DNA of 64,000 nt from Neisseria animalis (GCF_900636515.1 NZ_LR134287.1:992001-1056000), one strand, 5' to 3'; shown: positions 17,759 to 28,140, numbered from the stretch's first letter. A program made the numbers and translations. Notes: generated by a model not told the origin, from the letters alone.

Positions 17759-18715
17759 TCAACCTTCCAGCTGTTTTTCCAATTCGTCCAATACTTTGTA
17801 GCAGTTGATTACGCTTTCTACGCTGGAATTGGGTTGGCGGCCTTCGCGGATGGCGGCGAAGAATTCGCGGTCTTGCAGCTCGATGCCGTTCATGGATACG
17901 GCGGTTTTGCTCACGTCAATCGGTTCTTCTTTGCCGTTGACCAAGTCGTCATAGCGGGCGATGTAGGTGCCGTTGTCGCAGATGTAGCGGAAGAAAGTGC
18001 CCAAGGGGCCGTCGTTGTTGAACGAGAGCGACAGGGTGCAGATGGCGCCGTTTTCAGCCTGCAATTGGATGGACATATCCATGGCGATGCCCAATACGGG
18101 GTGTTTCGGGCCTTGGATGGCGTTGGCTTTCACCACTTTGCTGCCGGTTTGGTATTGGAACAAATCCACGGTGTGGGCGGCGTGGTGCCACAGCAGGTGG
18201 TCGGTCCAGGAGCGCGGCTCGCCTTTGGCGTTGGTGTTGGTGCGGCGGAAGAAATAGGTTTGCACGTCCATTTGCTGGATATTCAATTCGCCTGCGCTGA
18301 TTTTGTTGTGCACCCATTGGTGGCTGGGGTTGAAGCGGCGGGTGTGGCCGACCATGGCAACCAGGCCGGTTTCTTTTTGTACGCGCAGCACTTCTTCGGC
18401 ATCCGCCCAAGAGTCGGCCAGCGGGATTTCCACTTGCACGTGTTTGCCGGCTTTCAGGCATTGCAGGGTTTGCGCGGCGTGCATTTGGGTGGGGGTACAC
18501 AAAATCACGGCATCCAATTCGGGCAGTTCGAGTGCTTTGGCCAAGTCGTCGGTAACGAAGCCGATGCCGTATTTGTCGGCTACGGCTTGGGTTTTGGCCA
18601 TGTCGCGGCCGATGAGGGCGACGACTTCCACATCGGGGATGTTTTTGATGCCGTCGAGGTGTTTTTCGCCGAACGCGCCGGCACCGGCGAGGGCGGCTTT
18701 GATGGTTTTGCTCAT
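17759..18715 (-). CDS. ligC: 4-carboxy-2-hydroxymuconate-6-semialdehyde dehydrogenase
   Basis: LigC oxidises the hemiacetal of the LigAB ring-cleavage product to 2-pyrone-4,6-dicarboxylate with NAD(P)+. The 318-aa protein has the Gfo/Idh/MocA layout: a Rossmann domain (AALAGAGAFGEKHLDGI) and the C-terminal sheet domain with PRSWTDHLLWHHAAHTVDLF. The conserved EIPLADSW replaces the EKP of sugar dehydrogenases, as in LigC enzymes. The start MSKTIKAAL follows AAAGGA. It is last of the minus-strand lig operon, after ligB and a GAAA-type DUS hairpin. Confidence 0.93.
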   Translation of the reverse strand: MSKTIKAALAGAGAFGEKHLDGIKNIPDVEVVALIGRDMAKTQAVADKYGIGFVTDDLAKALELPELDAVILCTPTQMHAAQTLQCLKAGKHVQVEIPLADSWADAEEVLRVQKETGLVAMVGHTRRFNPSHQWVHNKISAGELNIQQMDVQTYFFRRTNTNAKGEPRSWTDHLLWHHAAHTVDLFQYQTGSKVVKANAIQGPKHPVLGIAMDMSIQLQAENGAICTLSLSFNNDGPLGTFFRYICDNGTYIARYDDLVNGKEEPIDVSKTAVSMNGIELQDREFFAAIREGRQPNSSVESVINCYKVLDELEKQLEG

Positions 18716-18759
18716 TGGGTTTCCTTTCAATGGGTGGTTGTTGTTGGCGGGGCTTGGGG

Positions 18760-18798
18760 AGGCCGTCTGAAAACCATGATGGCGTTTTCAGACGGCCT
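18760..18798. terminator. Inverted DUS pair between ligB and ligC (GCCGTCTGAAAA form)
   Basis: AGGCCGTCTGAAAACC and GGTTTTCAGACGGCCT-type arms flank a short loop. It may attenuate transcription into ligC. Confidence 0.65.
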
Positions 18799-18804
18799 GA
18801 CGCA

Positions 18805-19659
18805 TTATTTCTCCGGTGCTTCCAAAATCAGATGGCCGACCGCGGTGTTGGATGCGGGAACGTGGTAGAAGCGGTGTTTCACCACCGGCTCTTCGCCTTC
18901 TTCGCACATGGCGGCGCGGGCAATCAGCCACATCACCAGCTCGATGCCTTCGGAACCGGCTTCGCGCACATATTCCACATGCGGTTTTTCCGCCAATTCT
19001 TTCGGGTCGGCAATCAGGTCGTCCAAGAACCGGTTGTCCCATTCTTTGTTGATCAGGCCGGCGCGCGGGCCTTGCAGCTGGTGGCTCATGCCGCCGGTAC
19101 CCCAGATGTGGACGTTCAGGTCTTCGTCGTAGCATTCCACGGCTTTTTTGATGGCGCGGCCCAAATCGTAGCAGCGTTGGCCGCTGGGCACGGGGTATTG
19201 CACCACGTTTACATGCAGCGGAATCACTTTGACCGGCCATTTTTCCACGTCGCCGAACATCAGCGTCATCGGCACGGTTAAGCCGTGGTCGACTTCCATT
19301 TCGTAGCACAGGGTCAGGTCGAAGCCTTGTTCGATAACGGAATGCGCCAGATGCGAGGCGAATTTCTGGTCGCCTTCCACAGCCGGTACGGGGCGCGGGC
19401 CCCAGCCTTCGTCGCTGGGTTGGAAGATGTGGTTCATGCCCAGGGCAAAGGTGGGAATCAGGCTGAAGTCGAAGTTGTTGGTGTGGTCGTTGTACACCAG
19501 AATAATGATGTCGGGGCGGTTTTCCTTCTGCCATTCTTTGCTGTAATCGTAGCCTGCGAACACGGGTTTCCAGTAGTCTTCGCCGGTTTTTTTCAAGTCT
19601 GCGGCCACGCCGATGGCGGGAACGTGCGAGGTGTAAACGCTTGCGGTGATTTTTGCCAT
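18805..19659 (-). CDS. ligB: Protocatechuate 4,5-dioxygenase, beta (catalytic) subunit
   Basis: LigB binds the non-haem Fe(II) of the extradiol dioxygenase that opens protocatechuate between C4 and C5. The 284-aa protein keeps the ligands at LigB-like positions: H12 (TSHVPA), H59 (YNDHTNN) and E240 (EGIELVMW). H193 (TGGMSHQLQG) matches the catalytic base. The gene follows ligA by 22 bp. That gap is a DUS whose trailing bases (TGAAAGGAGAC) also supply the Shine-Dalgarno site. It partners with LigA in a heterotetramer. Confidence 0.95.
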   Translation of the reverse strand: MAKITASVYTSHVPAIGVAADLKKTGEDYWKPVFAGYDYSKEWQKENRPDIIILVYNDHTNNFDFSLIPTFALGMNHIFQPSDEGWGPRPVPAVEGDQKFASHLAHSVIEQGFDLTLCYEMEVDHGLTVPMTLMFGDVEKWPVKVIPLHVNVVQYPVPSGQRCYDLGRAIKKAVECYDEDLNVHIWGTGGMSHQLQGPRAGLINKEWDNRFLDDLIADPKELAEKPHVEYVREAGSEGIELVMWLIARAAMCEEGEEPVVKHRFYHVPASNTAVGHLILEAPEK

Positions 19660-19681
19660 GATGTCTCCTTTCAGACGGCCT
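19660..19681 (-). promoter_or_regulatory. DUS that contains the ligB ribosome-binding site
   Basis: On the minus strand AGGCCGTCTGAAAGGAGACA fills the whole ligA-ligB gap; AAAGGAG is a strong Shine-Dalgarno 5-6 bp before the ligB ATG. One sequence thus serves uptake and translation. Confidence 0.75.
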
Positions 19682-20077
19682 TCATTCGGATTTTTGTTCG
19701 TGCAGATAGCGGTTGCCTTCGATGCTGCGGCCGCCGTTAATCATCATGTCGCGGTATTCCTGCTCGCTCATGCCGGTCATGCTGCCCGCCATTTGCTGGA
19801 AGGTCAGGCCGTCGGTGGCACCGATTTTCGCCAACACATAAATATTGCCGCCCAAATCAATCAAGCGGTTCAAATCGCGGGCGATAACGGCGTCTTTCTG
19901 TTCTTCGGTCATCGGCCACTGATCCATATAGGCGCGTTGGTCGGTTTTGAAGCGTTCGCGGTTTTCAGCTTTCATCAGCGACATACAGAATTGGTTTAAA
20001 TGATAGCCTTGGCTGGCGCGTTCGGAATCGAAAATGCGCGTGCCCGGAATGTCTTTGTAAGGCTTGTCGAGTGCCAT
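19682..20077 (-). CDS. ligA: Protocatechuate 4,5-dioxygenase, alpha subunit
   Basis: The small alpha-helical subunit caps the LigB active site and helps bind substrate. This 131-aa protein shows the LigA pattern: YHLNQFCMSLMKAENRERFK, then GGNIYVLAKIGATDGLTFQQ and MAGSMTGMSEQEYRDMMINGGR. Family length is about 130-140 aa. It is directly upstream of ligB, the usual order. A degenerate inverted pair of GCCTGTCTGAA cores lies upstream between ligI and ligA. Confidence 0.94.
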   Translation of the reverse strand: MALDKPYKDIPGTRIFDSERASQGYHLNQFCMSLMKAENRERFKTDQRAYMDQWPMTEEQKDAVIARDLNRLIDLGGNIYVLAKIGATDGLTFQQMAGSMTGMSEQEYRDMMINGGRSIEGNRYLHEQKSE

Positions 20078-20103
20078 GAGATTCTCCTTTTGTATGGTCG
20101 GGT

Positions 20104-20173
20104 TTCAGACAGGCTTGCCATGCACGGTAATGTGAAACTGCAGCATCGTTGTGCCGTAAAAAGCCTGTCTGAA
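20104..20173. repeat. Inverted pair of GCCTGTCTGAA (wadDUS-core) sequences
   Basis: TTCAGACAGGC at 20104-20114 and GCCTGTCTGAA at 20163-20173 face each other between ligI and ligA. The 11-mer is the core of the TG-wadDUS dialect (TGCCTGTCTGAA) reported for N. wadsworthii/N. shayeganii, not the local dialect. Confidence 0.7.
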
Positions 20174-20177
20174 AGAT

Positions 20178-21107
20178 TTATGCCTGACTGCCGGACTCTT
20201 CCGGCCAATACAGGCGCATCGGATTGTCTGCCAGCAGTTTTTGGCGTTCGGCTTCGGTGGGCGCGATTTGGGCAACCCAGTCCACCAGCAGGCCGTCGTC
20301 GGGCATGTGGTCTTTCAGGTTCGGATGCGGCCAGTCTGTGCCGAACAAAACGCGGTCGGGAAATTCCTGCATCAGGCGGCGGGCAAACGGCACCACGTCG
20401 GTATAGGCCTGCTGTTCTCCGTTTAAGGCTTTGGGGCCGGTGTTGCTCAAACGCTCTGGGCAGGAGAGTTTGCTCCAGAAATTCGGGTTTTCGCGCATCA
20501 GTTTGACGAATAATTCGAAATCGCCGCCGTGCGCGGGCTGCGATACGTCGGGTCGGCCCATATGGTCCACCACCACGGTGGTCGGCAGCGAAGTAAAGAA
20601 ATCATAGTATTCAGCCAAGTCTGCCGCTTCAAAATAAATCACGATGTGCCAGCCCAAAGGGGCGATTTTGTCGGCGATGGCGCGCAGGGTATCGACCGGC
20701 GCGGTGTCAACGAGCCGCTTGACGAAATTGAAGCGCACGCCGCGCACGCCCGCTTCGTGCAGCCGCTGCAATTCTTCCTGCGTAACACCGGCTTTTACCG
20801 TGGCTACGCCGCGCGCCTTGCCGCCCGCAGCCTGCAATGCGTCGACCAGGGCGCGGTTGTCCGCACCGTGGCAGGTGGCCTGCACGATGACATTGCGTGA
20901 AAAACCCAGATGGTCGCGCAGGGCAAACAGTTTTTCTTTGCCCGCGTCGCAGGGGGTGTATTTGCGCTCGGGGGCGTAGGGGAATACGTCTCCCGGCCCG
21001 AAAACGTGGCAGTGCGCATCCACCGCGCCTTGCGGCAGTTGCAGCTTGGGTTTGGACGGGTTGGGGTGGAAATCCAGCCAGCCCGGCGTTTTTTCAAATG
21101 AACTCAT
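20178..21107 (-). CDS. ligI: 2-pyrone-4,6-dicarboxylate hydrolase (lactonase)
   Basis: LigI opens 2-pyrone-4,6-dicarboxylate to 4-oxalomesaconate in the amidohydrolase superfamily without metal. The 309-aa protein has the VDAHCHVFGPGDVFPYAP start typical of LigI, VVDHMGRPDV and the C-terminal LFGTDWPHPNL Asp. It is translated from ATG with GGATAA upstream. Gene order pobA-ligI-ligA-ligB-ligC matches the chemistry downstream of protocatechuate. Confidence 0.94.
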   Translation of the reverse strand: MSSFEKTPGWLDFHPNPSKPKLQLPQGAVDAHCHVFGPGDVFPYAPERKYTPCDAGKEKLFALRDHLGFSRNVIVQATCHGADNRALVDALQAAGGKARGVATVKAGVTQEELQRLHEAGVRGVRFNFVKRLVDTAPVDTLRAIADKIAPLGWHIVIYFEAADLAEYYDFFTSLPTTVVVDHMGRPDVSQPAHGGDFELFVKLMRENPNFWSKLSCPERLSNTGPKALNGEQQAYTDVVPFARRLMQEFPDRVLFGTDWPHPNLKDHMPDDGLLVDWVAQIAPTEAERQKLLADNPMRLYWPEESGSQA

Positions 21108-21225
21108 GCGTTATCCTTTTTTCGGAACAGGTTTTTTCAGACGGCCTTTTGTTTCGGCATCCGTAGCATTTGTAGGCCGGGTTTCAACCCTGCACCGTCA
21201 GATTGAATGTGTTGTTCCGGTTTTG

Positions 21226-21250
21226 CCGGACTGAAGCCCGGTCTGCGGCT
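21226..21250 (+). repeat. Short hairpin repeat, copy A
   Basis: TTGCCGGACTGAAGCCCGGT plus CTGCGG recurs at 22597 with one change (C to T). CCGGACTGAAGCCCGG folds as a small hairpin. It lies between ligI and pobA and resembles small REP-like repeats of Neisseria intergenic regions. Confidence 0.6.
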
Positions 21251-21290
21251 TTCTTTTTTCCGGCGCAAGTTTTTTCAGACGGCCTTCCCG

Positions 21291-22538
<1,248 letters not shown>

Positions 22539-22596
22539 TTATGGTGTTTGGGGGCAGGCCGGGGATTTTGCCCGGCATGTTGTTTTGTCAGGGTAT

Positions 22597-22643
22597 TGCC
22601 GGACTGAAGTCCGGTCTGCGGGGTTGCTGCTTTTCAGACAGGC
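22597..22643. repeat. Short hairpin repeat copy B plus a GCCTGTCTGAA core
   Basis: TTGCCGGACTGAAGTCCGGT plus CTGCGG repeats the 21226 unit. Directly after it, TTCAGACAGGC (22633-22643) is a third wadDUS-type core in the lig operon, between ligK and pobA. Confidence 0.6.
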
Positions 22644-22669
22644 TTTTATCCCAACCTGTCTGCATACCG

Positions 22670-23368
22670 TCAGTCAATATATTTCAAACCGGCTTTTTCC
22701 AAGCCCTCGCGCATTTTGTAGTAGTCCAAACCGAGTATGCCGGAGGCGAACAACTCGCGCTTGCTGCCTTCGCCGGCTTCGCGCGCTTCGGCTTTGTCGG
22801 CCACTTCCTGTGCACGTTCGGCCGGTACGACCACTACACCGTCGATGTCGGCAATTACGACATCACCCGGGTTGACCAACGCGCCCGCACACACCACGGG
22901 TACGTTGACCGAACCCAGTGTAGCTTTGATGGTGCCTTTGGCGTGGATGGCTTTGGCGAATACGGGAAAACCCATGGCTTCCAAGTCGGCCACGTCGCGC
23001 ACGCCGCCGTCGATAATCAGGCCTTTGCAGCCTTGCGCTTTGAACGAAGTGGCCAGCAGGTCGCCGAAAAAGCCGTCTGTGTTTTCGGTGGTGCAGGCGG
23101 CAACGGCCACGTCGCCCGGGCGCAACTGCTCGGCAGCCACGTGCATCATCCAGTTGTCGCCCGGTTGCAGCAGGATGGTAACGGCGGTGCCGCAGATTTT
23201 CGCGCCGCTGTAGACGGGGCGCATATAGGGTTTCATCAGGCCGGTGCGCCCCATGGCTTCGTGGATGGTGGCTGTGCCGAAACGCGACAGTTTTTCTACC
23301 GCGGCCGGGTCGGCGCGCTTGATATTGCGTTTGACCACGCCTAATTGGTTCGGATATACGTCGGTCAT
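22670..23368 (-). CDS. ligK: 4-carboxy-4-hydroxy-2-oxoadipate (CHA/HMG) aldolase
   Basis: LigK cleaves 4-carboxy-4-hydroxy-2-oxoadipate to pyruvate and oxaloacetate, the last step of the pathway. The 232-aa class II aldolase belongs to the RraA-like fold: [36 protein letters not shown], and [23 protein letters not shown] with the Arg-Asp metal site. Many relatives also decarboxylate oxaloacetate. It starts 2 bp after the ligJ stop, so the two are translationally coupled. Confidence 0.94.
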   Translation of the reverse strand: MTDVYPNQLGVVKRNIKRADPAAVEKLSRFGTATIHEAMGRTGLMKPYMRPVYSGAKICGTAVTILLQPGDNWMMHVAAEQLRPGDVAVAACTTENTDGFFGDLLATSFKAQGCKGLIIDGGVRDVADLEAMGFPVFAKAIHAKGTIKATLGSVNVPVVCAGALVNPGDVVIADIDGVVVVPAERAQEVADKAEAREAGEGSKRELFASGILGLDYYKMREGLEKAGLKYID

Positions 23369-23370
23369 GT

Positions 23371-24402
23371 TTACATTCCTTTCGATTTGAGCAGGGCATC
23401 CAAGCGCGGGAAGACGCGGCGGGCGTTGCCTTCGTATATTTGGTGTTTGTCTCCGGCGGAAATGTTTGCCGCTTCGATGTAGCGTTTGGTGTCGTCGAAG
23501 TAGAAGCCGGTGCGCGGGTCGATGTCGCGTACCGCGCCGATCATTTCGGAGGCAAACAAGATATTTTTGTTCGGCATCACATCCAGCAGCAGGTCGATGC
23601 CGGGCTGGTGGTAAACGCAGGTGTCAAAGAAGATGTTGTTTAAGAGATGTTGTTCCAACTCGGGCTTTTTCAGCACCATTGCCAAGCCGCGGAAGCGTCC
23701 CCAGTGGTAGGGCACTGCTCCGCCGCCGTGCGGAATGATGAAGCGCAGGGTGGGGAAGTCTTTAAACAAATCTCCTTGCAGCAGCTGCATAAACGCGGTG
23801 GTGTCGGCGTTCAGGTAGTGCGCGCCGGTGGTGTGGAAGCAGTGGTTGCACGAGGTGGAAACGTGAATCATGGCGGGGATGTCGTATTCCGCCATTTTTT
23901 CGTAAATCGGATACCAGTATCTGTCGGTCAGGGGCGGGGAAGTCCAATGGCCGCCGCTGGGGTCGGGATTGAGGTTGATGCCGACGTTGCCGTATTCGTT
24001 GACGCAGCGTTCCAGCTCGGCGATACAGGTTTCGACCGGCACGCCGGGGCTTTGCGGCAGCATGGCGACGGGAGCGAAATTGTCGGGGAAGAGCTGCGAT
24101 ACGCGGTAGCACAATTCGTTGCAGACGGCAGCCCAAGCGGAAGACACTTCAAAGCCGCCGATGTGGTGCGCCATAAAGCTGGCGCGCGGAGAAAACAGGG
24201 TCATGTCCGCGCCGCGCTCTTTCATCAGGCGCAGCTGGTTTTTCTCGATGGTTTCGCGCAATTCGTCGTCGCTGATTTTGAGTTCGCCTGCTTTGGGCAT
24301 TTGCGACGGGTTGCCGATGGCGGCGATTTGCTTGTTGCGCCAGGCTTCCAATGAAGGCGGCGCGGTGGTGTAGTGGCCGTGGCAGTCGATAATCAGGCTC
24401 AT
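23371..24402 (-). CDS. ligJ: 4-oxalomesaconate hydratase
   Basis: LigJ adds water to 4-oxalomesaconate to give 4-carboxy-4-hydroxy-2-oxoadipate. This 343-aa amidohydrolase-fold protein opens with [19 protein letters not shown] (HxH metal motif), has [33 protein letters not shown] and the C-terminal [23 protein letters not shown] that mark the LigJ/GalB-like hydratases of this fold. It is followed by ligK with a 2-bp gap. A GAAA-type DUS pair separates it from the upstream transporter gene. Confidence 0.93.
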   Translation of the reverse strand: MSLIIDCHGHYTTAPPSLEAWRNKQIAAIGNPSQMPKAGELKISDDELRETIEKNQLRLMKERGADMTLFSPRASFMAHHIGGFEVSSAWAAVCNELCYRVSQLFPDNFAPVAMLPQSPGVPVETCIAELERCVNEYGNVGINLNPDPSGGHWTSPPLTDRYWYPIYEKMAEYDIPAMIHVSTSCNHCFHTTGAHYLNADTTAFMQLLQGDLFKDFPTLRFIIPHGGGAVPYHWGRFRGLAMVLKKPELEQHLLNNIFFDTCVYHQPGIDLLLDVMPNKNILFASEMIGAVRDIDPRTGFYFDDTKRYIEAANISAGDKHQIYEGNARRVFPRLDALLKSKGM

Positions 24403-24420
24403 GTTTTTTCTCCTGTGGTG

Positions 24421-24464
24421 TTTTTCAGACGGCCTGCTGATGAAAAGAATGAGGCCGTCTGAAA
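24421..24464. terminator. Inverted DUS pair between pcaK-like gene and ligJ
   Basis: TTTTTCAGACGGCC and GGCCGTCTGAAAAG stand back to back across a 20-nt loop; both arms are the GAAA form. It is a possible partial terminator or processing site. Confidence 0.55.
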
Positions 24465-24484
24465 AGGTTGGATATGAAACGTGT

Positions 24485-25813
24485 TCAGCTGTTGCCGTAA
24501 ACTTTTTGTTTCACCAGCAGGCAAACGGCCATGATGACTGACGGTATCGCCAAGATGATGAAAATGCTACCGAAATCCAGTTTCCATTGCAGCAGCAGGC
24601 CGGTCAGGAAAGTGCCTGCAATCGCCCCAAAGCGGCCGATGCCCAGCATCCAGGATACGCCGGTGGTGCGGCACTCTGCCGGGTAAAATTTGGCGGCCAG
24701 CGCAGGCAGCGAGGATTGGGCGGTGTTTTGGAATACGCCGGCAATCAAGACCACGGCAACCAGCATGCCCAAGCCTTGGCCGATCGACCAGCCGATAAAG
24801 GCTACCGACACGGCGGTTAAAAGGGACAGCAGCGCAATCAGTTTGTTGCCGTTGAATCTGTCCATCAGGTAGCCGTTGGCAATCGCGCCCAAGCCGCCCA
24901 AGGCGAACAGGCCGGAAATTTTCGGGCCCAAATCGGCAGGCATACCGGCTTCGCGGAAAATCACCGGCATCCAGTTAATCATGGCATAGAAAATAATCAG
25001 ACCCATAAAGTAGCTGATCCACAGCATAGTCGAGCCTAAGCGGAAGTGGCTGCCCAGCACCATTGCCATCGGGTTGCTGCTGACCGCTACGGCTTTTTTA
25101 CCGTCGATCACAAATTCGGCGTTGTCCAAATTGGCCTGCGGATTGATGCGGTGCAGAATCCGGCGGATTTCTCCGGCCGGTTTTCGGGTTACCGCCAAAT
25201 AGGAAACAGAACGCGGCATGATGAAAATCATCAGCACCCCCAAAGCCAAGGGCAGCAGGCCGCACCACATAATTGCGGTTTTCCAGCCGTAGGCCGGAAT
25301 CAGCCATGAAGCGAAAAAACCGCCGGCGGCCGCGCCGATGGGAAAGCCGGTATACATGGTGTTGACGATAGTGGCGCGGCGGTGTGTCGGGCAGTATTCG
25401 GTCAGCAGGGTAACGGCGGTCGGCATGGCCGCGCCCAAGCCCAAGCCGGTGATGAAACGCAAAACCGACATCTGCGCGATATTTTCCGCCCAAGCCGAAG
25501 CGGCGCAAAAGCCCGAAAACAACAGCACGGAAGCGGTTAACACCAATTTGCGCCCGAACTTGTCGGCCAAGGGGCCGGAAGTCATCGCGCCGATGGCCAG
25601 ACCGAACAGCGCGGCACTCAACACCGGCGCGAGCTGGCTTTTTTCAATACCCCAGTCGTCGAGCAGGCTGGGGGCGATGTATCCGATGGCGGCGGTGTCC
25701 ATGCCGTCGAAAAACGCCACCAGAAAACAGATGATGAAAATCATCCATTGATAGGGGGAAAATTTGTTTTCGTCCAAAAAATGCTGGACGTTTATTGTGC
25801 GCGTCGCACTCAT
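24485..25813 (-). CDS. pcaK: AAHS-family aromatic acid transporter, PcaK-like
   Basis: The 442-aa MFS protein has 12 predicted helices. It carries FFDGMDTAAIGYIAPSLL in helix 1 (the acidic DGxD motif of AAHS symporters) and GPLADKFGRKLVL between helices 2 and 3. PcaK imports 4-hydroxybenzoate and protocatechuate with protons. Its position at the head of the ligJ-ligK-pobA-ligI-ligA-ligB-ligC run supports that substrate range. The upstream region is shared with the divergent flavoprotein gene and holds two copies of the putative LysR motif. Confidence 0.9.
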   Translation of the reverse strand: MSATRTINVQHFLDENKFSPYQWMIFIICFLVAFFDGMDTAAIGYIAPSLLDDWGIEKSQLAPVLSAALFGLAIGAMTSGPLADKFGRKLVLTASVLLFSGFCAASAWAENIAQMSVLRFITGLGLGAAMPTAVTLLTEYCPTHRRATIVNTMYTGFPIGAAAGGFFASWLIPAYGWKTAIMWCGLLPLALGVLMIFIMPRSVSYLAVTRKPAGEIRRILHRINPQANLDNAEFVIDGKKAVAVSSNPMAMVLGSHFRLGSTMLWISYFMGLIIFYAMINWMPVIFREAGMPADLGPKISGLFALGGLGAIANGYLMDRFNGNKLIALLSLLTAVSVAFIGWSIGQGLGMLVAVVLIAGVFQNTAQSSLPALAAKFYPAECRTTGVSWMLGIGRFGAIAGTFLTGLLLQWKLDFGSIFIILAIPSVIMAVCLLVKQKVYGNS

Positions 25814-25934
25814 GATGTTTCTCCTCGCAGTCCCGGATGTAGTCTTGAGAAATCCGTATATAAATGTTTTAGTTTGTCCGACAGATTATTGGCGATATTG
25901 GTGTTAAGTAAAAGCATGTCTTTCTACTAAGAGT

Positions 25935-25951
25935 TATAACAAAACCGTATA
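25935..25951 (+). promoter_or_regulatory. Putative LysR-type operator, pcaK/flavoprotein divergent region
   Basis: TATAACAAAACCGTATA followed by GGCAG nearly equals the motif at 15378 upstream of lysR and at 15311. It lies about 120 bp upstream of pcaK. The 25814-26116 gene-free stretch also holds a DUS hairpin (25966-25998) and a second motif at 26040. Confidence 0.5.
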
Positions 25952-25965
25952 GGCAGAATATACCG

Positions 25966-25998
25966 AGGCCGTCTGAAAATAATATTCAGACGGCCTTT
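25966..25998. terminator. Compact inverted DUS pair (GAAA form)
   Basis: AGGCCGTCTGAAAATAATATTCAGACGGCCT-type arms form a nearly perfect hairpin between the two divergent promoters, which may insulate them. Confidence 0.6.
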
Positions 25999-26039
25999 TG
26001 AATCCGAATATAGCACAAATGCCGTTTCCGCATATGAGT

Positions 26040-26056
26040 TATAAGCAAAACAATAT
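26040..26056 (+). promoter_or_regulatory. Putative LysR-type operator near the flavoprotein start
   Basis: TATAAGCAAAACAATAT is a weaker match to the motifs at 15311 and 25935 and lies about 60 bp upstream of the flavoprotein ATG. Confidence 0.4.
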
Positions 26057-26116
26057 GGCTGTTCTCCGTCAGCCCGTTACAATTTGAACGGTTACAACCC
26101 GCTATAAAAGGTACGG

Positions 26117-27916
26117 ATGATGACGCACACGAAGACACATACCGAATGGCAGTGCGACGTTTTGATTGCGGGCAGCGGTGCGGGCGGTTTGGCGGCTGCG
26201 GTGACGGCGGCGCACCACGGCTTGAAAGTCATCGTGGCCGAGCGTGCGGCGGTTTGCGGCGGTGCAACGGCGCGTTCGGGCGGTTGGGCTTGGGTGCCGG
26301 GCAATCCGCTGGCGAAGGCCGACGGCGTAAACGAGCCGCGCGACGATTTCCGCAATTATCTGAAAGCCGTTATCGGTGAAGCCGGCTACGACCACGAGCG
26401 CATTGAAGTGTTTCTGGAAAACGCGCCGCATATGGTGGGCTTTTTTGAAAACTTCACGCCGCTGAAATTCACGCCCGGTGCGAAAATCTGCGACATCTAC
26501 GGCAAGCTGCCCGGCGCGGGTACGGGACACCGTTCGGTGGCCGCCACGCCGTTTTACGCCGCGTCGCTGCCCAAACACCTGCTCGGCATCCTGCCCGACC
26601 AGTTCAAAATGACTTCCTTCTGGGGCATGGGCATCATGGCCGGCCCCGACCTCGGCCATTTCCTCAATGCCATGAGAAATCCGCGCAGCTTCGCTTATGT
26701 TGCGCGGCGCACGGCGGTGCATATCTGGGACAAAATCGTCCACCGGCGCAATATGCAGATGGTGAACGGCTTGGCACTGATTGCCAAGCTGGTTCAGGCT
26801 GCCGACGAAAAAGGCGTGCAAATCAAGGTCAATTCCCCTGTTGGCGAATTATTGTTTGACGAAGGCGGCCGCGTGTGCGGCGCATTGCTCGACACGCCCG
26901 AAGGCAAGGTCAAAGTGCATGCCGCACGCGGCGTGGTGTTGGCTACCGGCGGCTATCCGGCCAATATCGGACGGCGCAAAAACTTCCCGCGCAATCCCGA
27001 CGGCCGCCACCATTGGACGCTCGCGCCCGACGAAGCAGACGGCGCAGGCTTGGCGTTGGCCGAAAGCGCGGGCGGTTATTTGGACGACAGCGGCCGCTCG
27101 CCCGCCGCGTGGTGTCCCGTATCGCTGGTGGACTTCAAAGACGGCAGCACGGGCGTGTTTCCGCACATTGCCGACCGCGCCAAGCCCGGCGTAATCGGCG
27201 TGCTGCAAAACGGGCGGCGTTTTGTCAATGAGGCCGACGGCTATTACGACTACGTTTCCGCCATGATACGGGCGGTGCCGGAGGGCGAAACCGTGCAGTC
27301 GTGGCTGATCGGCGACGCACGCGTCATCCGCCGGTATATGTTCGGCTACGCCAAACCGCGCCCGATTCCGCGCCGACTCTACACCCGCCGGCTCAAATGC
27401 GTGGTGCAGGCCGATACTTTGGACGGATTGGCGGAGCAATGCGGCATCGATCCGGTCGGGCTGATGAACACCGTCGCCCGTTTCAACCAAAACGCCAAAA
27501 AAGGCATTGACCCCGATTTCGGCCGCGGCGAAACGCCGTTCAACCGCTACGGCGGAGACGCGTCCGCCGGTTTTCCCAATCCCTCGCTCGCCCCTTTGGG
27601 TAAAGGCCCGTATTACGCCGTGCGCGTGCTGCCCGGCTCGTTCGGCACTTTTGCGGGCATCGCCGTGAACGCGCGCTCGCAAGTCATCCGCGCCGACGGC
27701 GGCACGGTGGACGGCCTCTACGCCATCGGTCTCGACCAGAAATCGGTATTCGGCGGCAACTACCCCTGCGGCGGCATCAACATCGGTCCCGCCATGACTT
27801 TCGGCTACGCCGTTGCCCGCGATTTGGCCGGTGCGCGGCGTTACGAAGACGACAACAGCGCGGCACCGTCGCCCGATTACCAAGGCAGCCTGCATGTTGA
27901 TACGCAGGCCGTCTGA
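26117..27916 (+). CDS. FAD-dependent oxidoreductase, 3-ketosteroid-1-dehydrogenase/fumarate-reductase-like, copy 1
   Basis: This 599-aa flavoprotein has the FAD motif DVLIAGSGAGGLAAA near residue 15, ATARSGGWAWVPGNP, VVLATGGYPAN and the C-terminal GGNYPCGGINIGPAMTFGYA. This is the fold of 3-ketosteroid 1-dehydrogenases, 4-oxocyclohexanecarboxylate desaturases and soluble fumarate reductases. Such enzymes remove hydrogens next to a ring ketone. No haem or FMN domain is present. It is divergent from pcaK and upstream of a shikimate-dehydrogenase-like gene and a second flavoprotein. Aromatisation of an alicyclic acid to feed PobA or LigAB is an attractive inference. The stop codon is the TGA inside a DUS (GCCGTCTGA). 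Confidence 0.8.
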   Translation: MMTHTKTHTEWQCDVLIAGSGAGGLAAAVTAAHHGLKVIVAERAAVCGGATARSGGWAWVPGNPLAKADGVNEPRDDFRNYLKAVIGEAGYDHERIEVFLENAPHMVGFFENFTPLKFTPGAKICDIYGKLPGAGTGHRSVAATPFYAASLPKHLLGILPDQFKMTSFWGMGIMAGPDLGHFLNAMRNPRSFAYVARRTAVHIWDKIVHRRNMQMVNGLALIAKLVQAADEKGVQIKVNSPVGELLFDEGGRVCGALLDTPEGKVKVHAARGVVLATGGYPANIGRRKNFPRNPDGRHHWTLAPDEADGAGLALAESAGGYLDDSGRSPAAWCPVSLVDFKDGSTGVFPHIADRAKPGVIGVLQNGRRFVNEADGYYDYVSAMIRAVPEGETVQSWLIGDARVIRRYMFGYAKPRPIPRRLYTRRLKCVVQADTLDGLAEQCGIDPVGLMNTVARFNQNAKKGIDPDFGRGETPFNRYGGDASAGFPNPSLAPLGKGPYYAVRVLPGSFGTFAGIAVNARSQVIRADGGTVDGLYAIGLDQKSVFGGNYPCGGINIGPAMTFGYAVARDLAGARRYEDDNSAAPSPDYQGSLHVDTQAV

Positions 27917-27950
27917 AAATCCGGTTGAAACAGTTTTTCAGACGGCCTTT
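27906..27950. terminator. Inverted DUS pair after flavoprotein 1
   Basis: AGGCCGTCTGAAAATC and TTTTTCAGACGGCCTTT enclose a ~15-nt loop. The left arm provides the last two codons and stop of the flavoprotein gene. Confidence 0.7.
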
Positions 27951-28140
27951 CGGATACCGAAGAATAAAAGCTGCAAGGATTGCGGCATGGATTTTAGTTA
28001 ATTGTCGGATTGGCTTTACGCTTCGTCGCCATGCAGCTGCGCACCGTATGTTTTGAAGCACACTTGTCGCAGAAAAGGTAAGTTGGTTTTGATGCAATAT
28101 TTTGAAATTATTGAATATTGTGTTGGATTTTCAACCCAAT

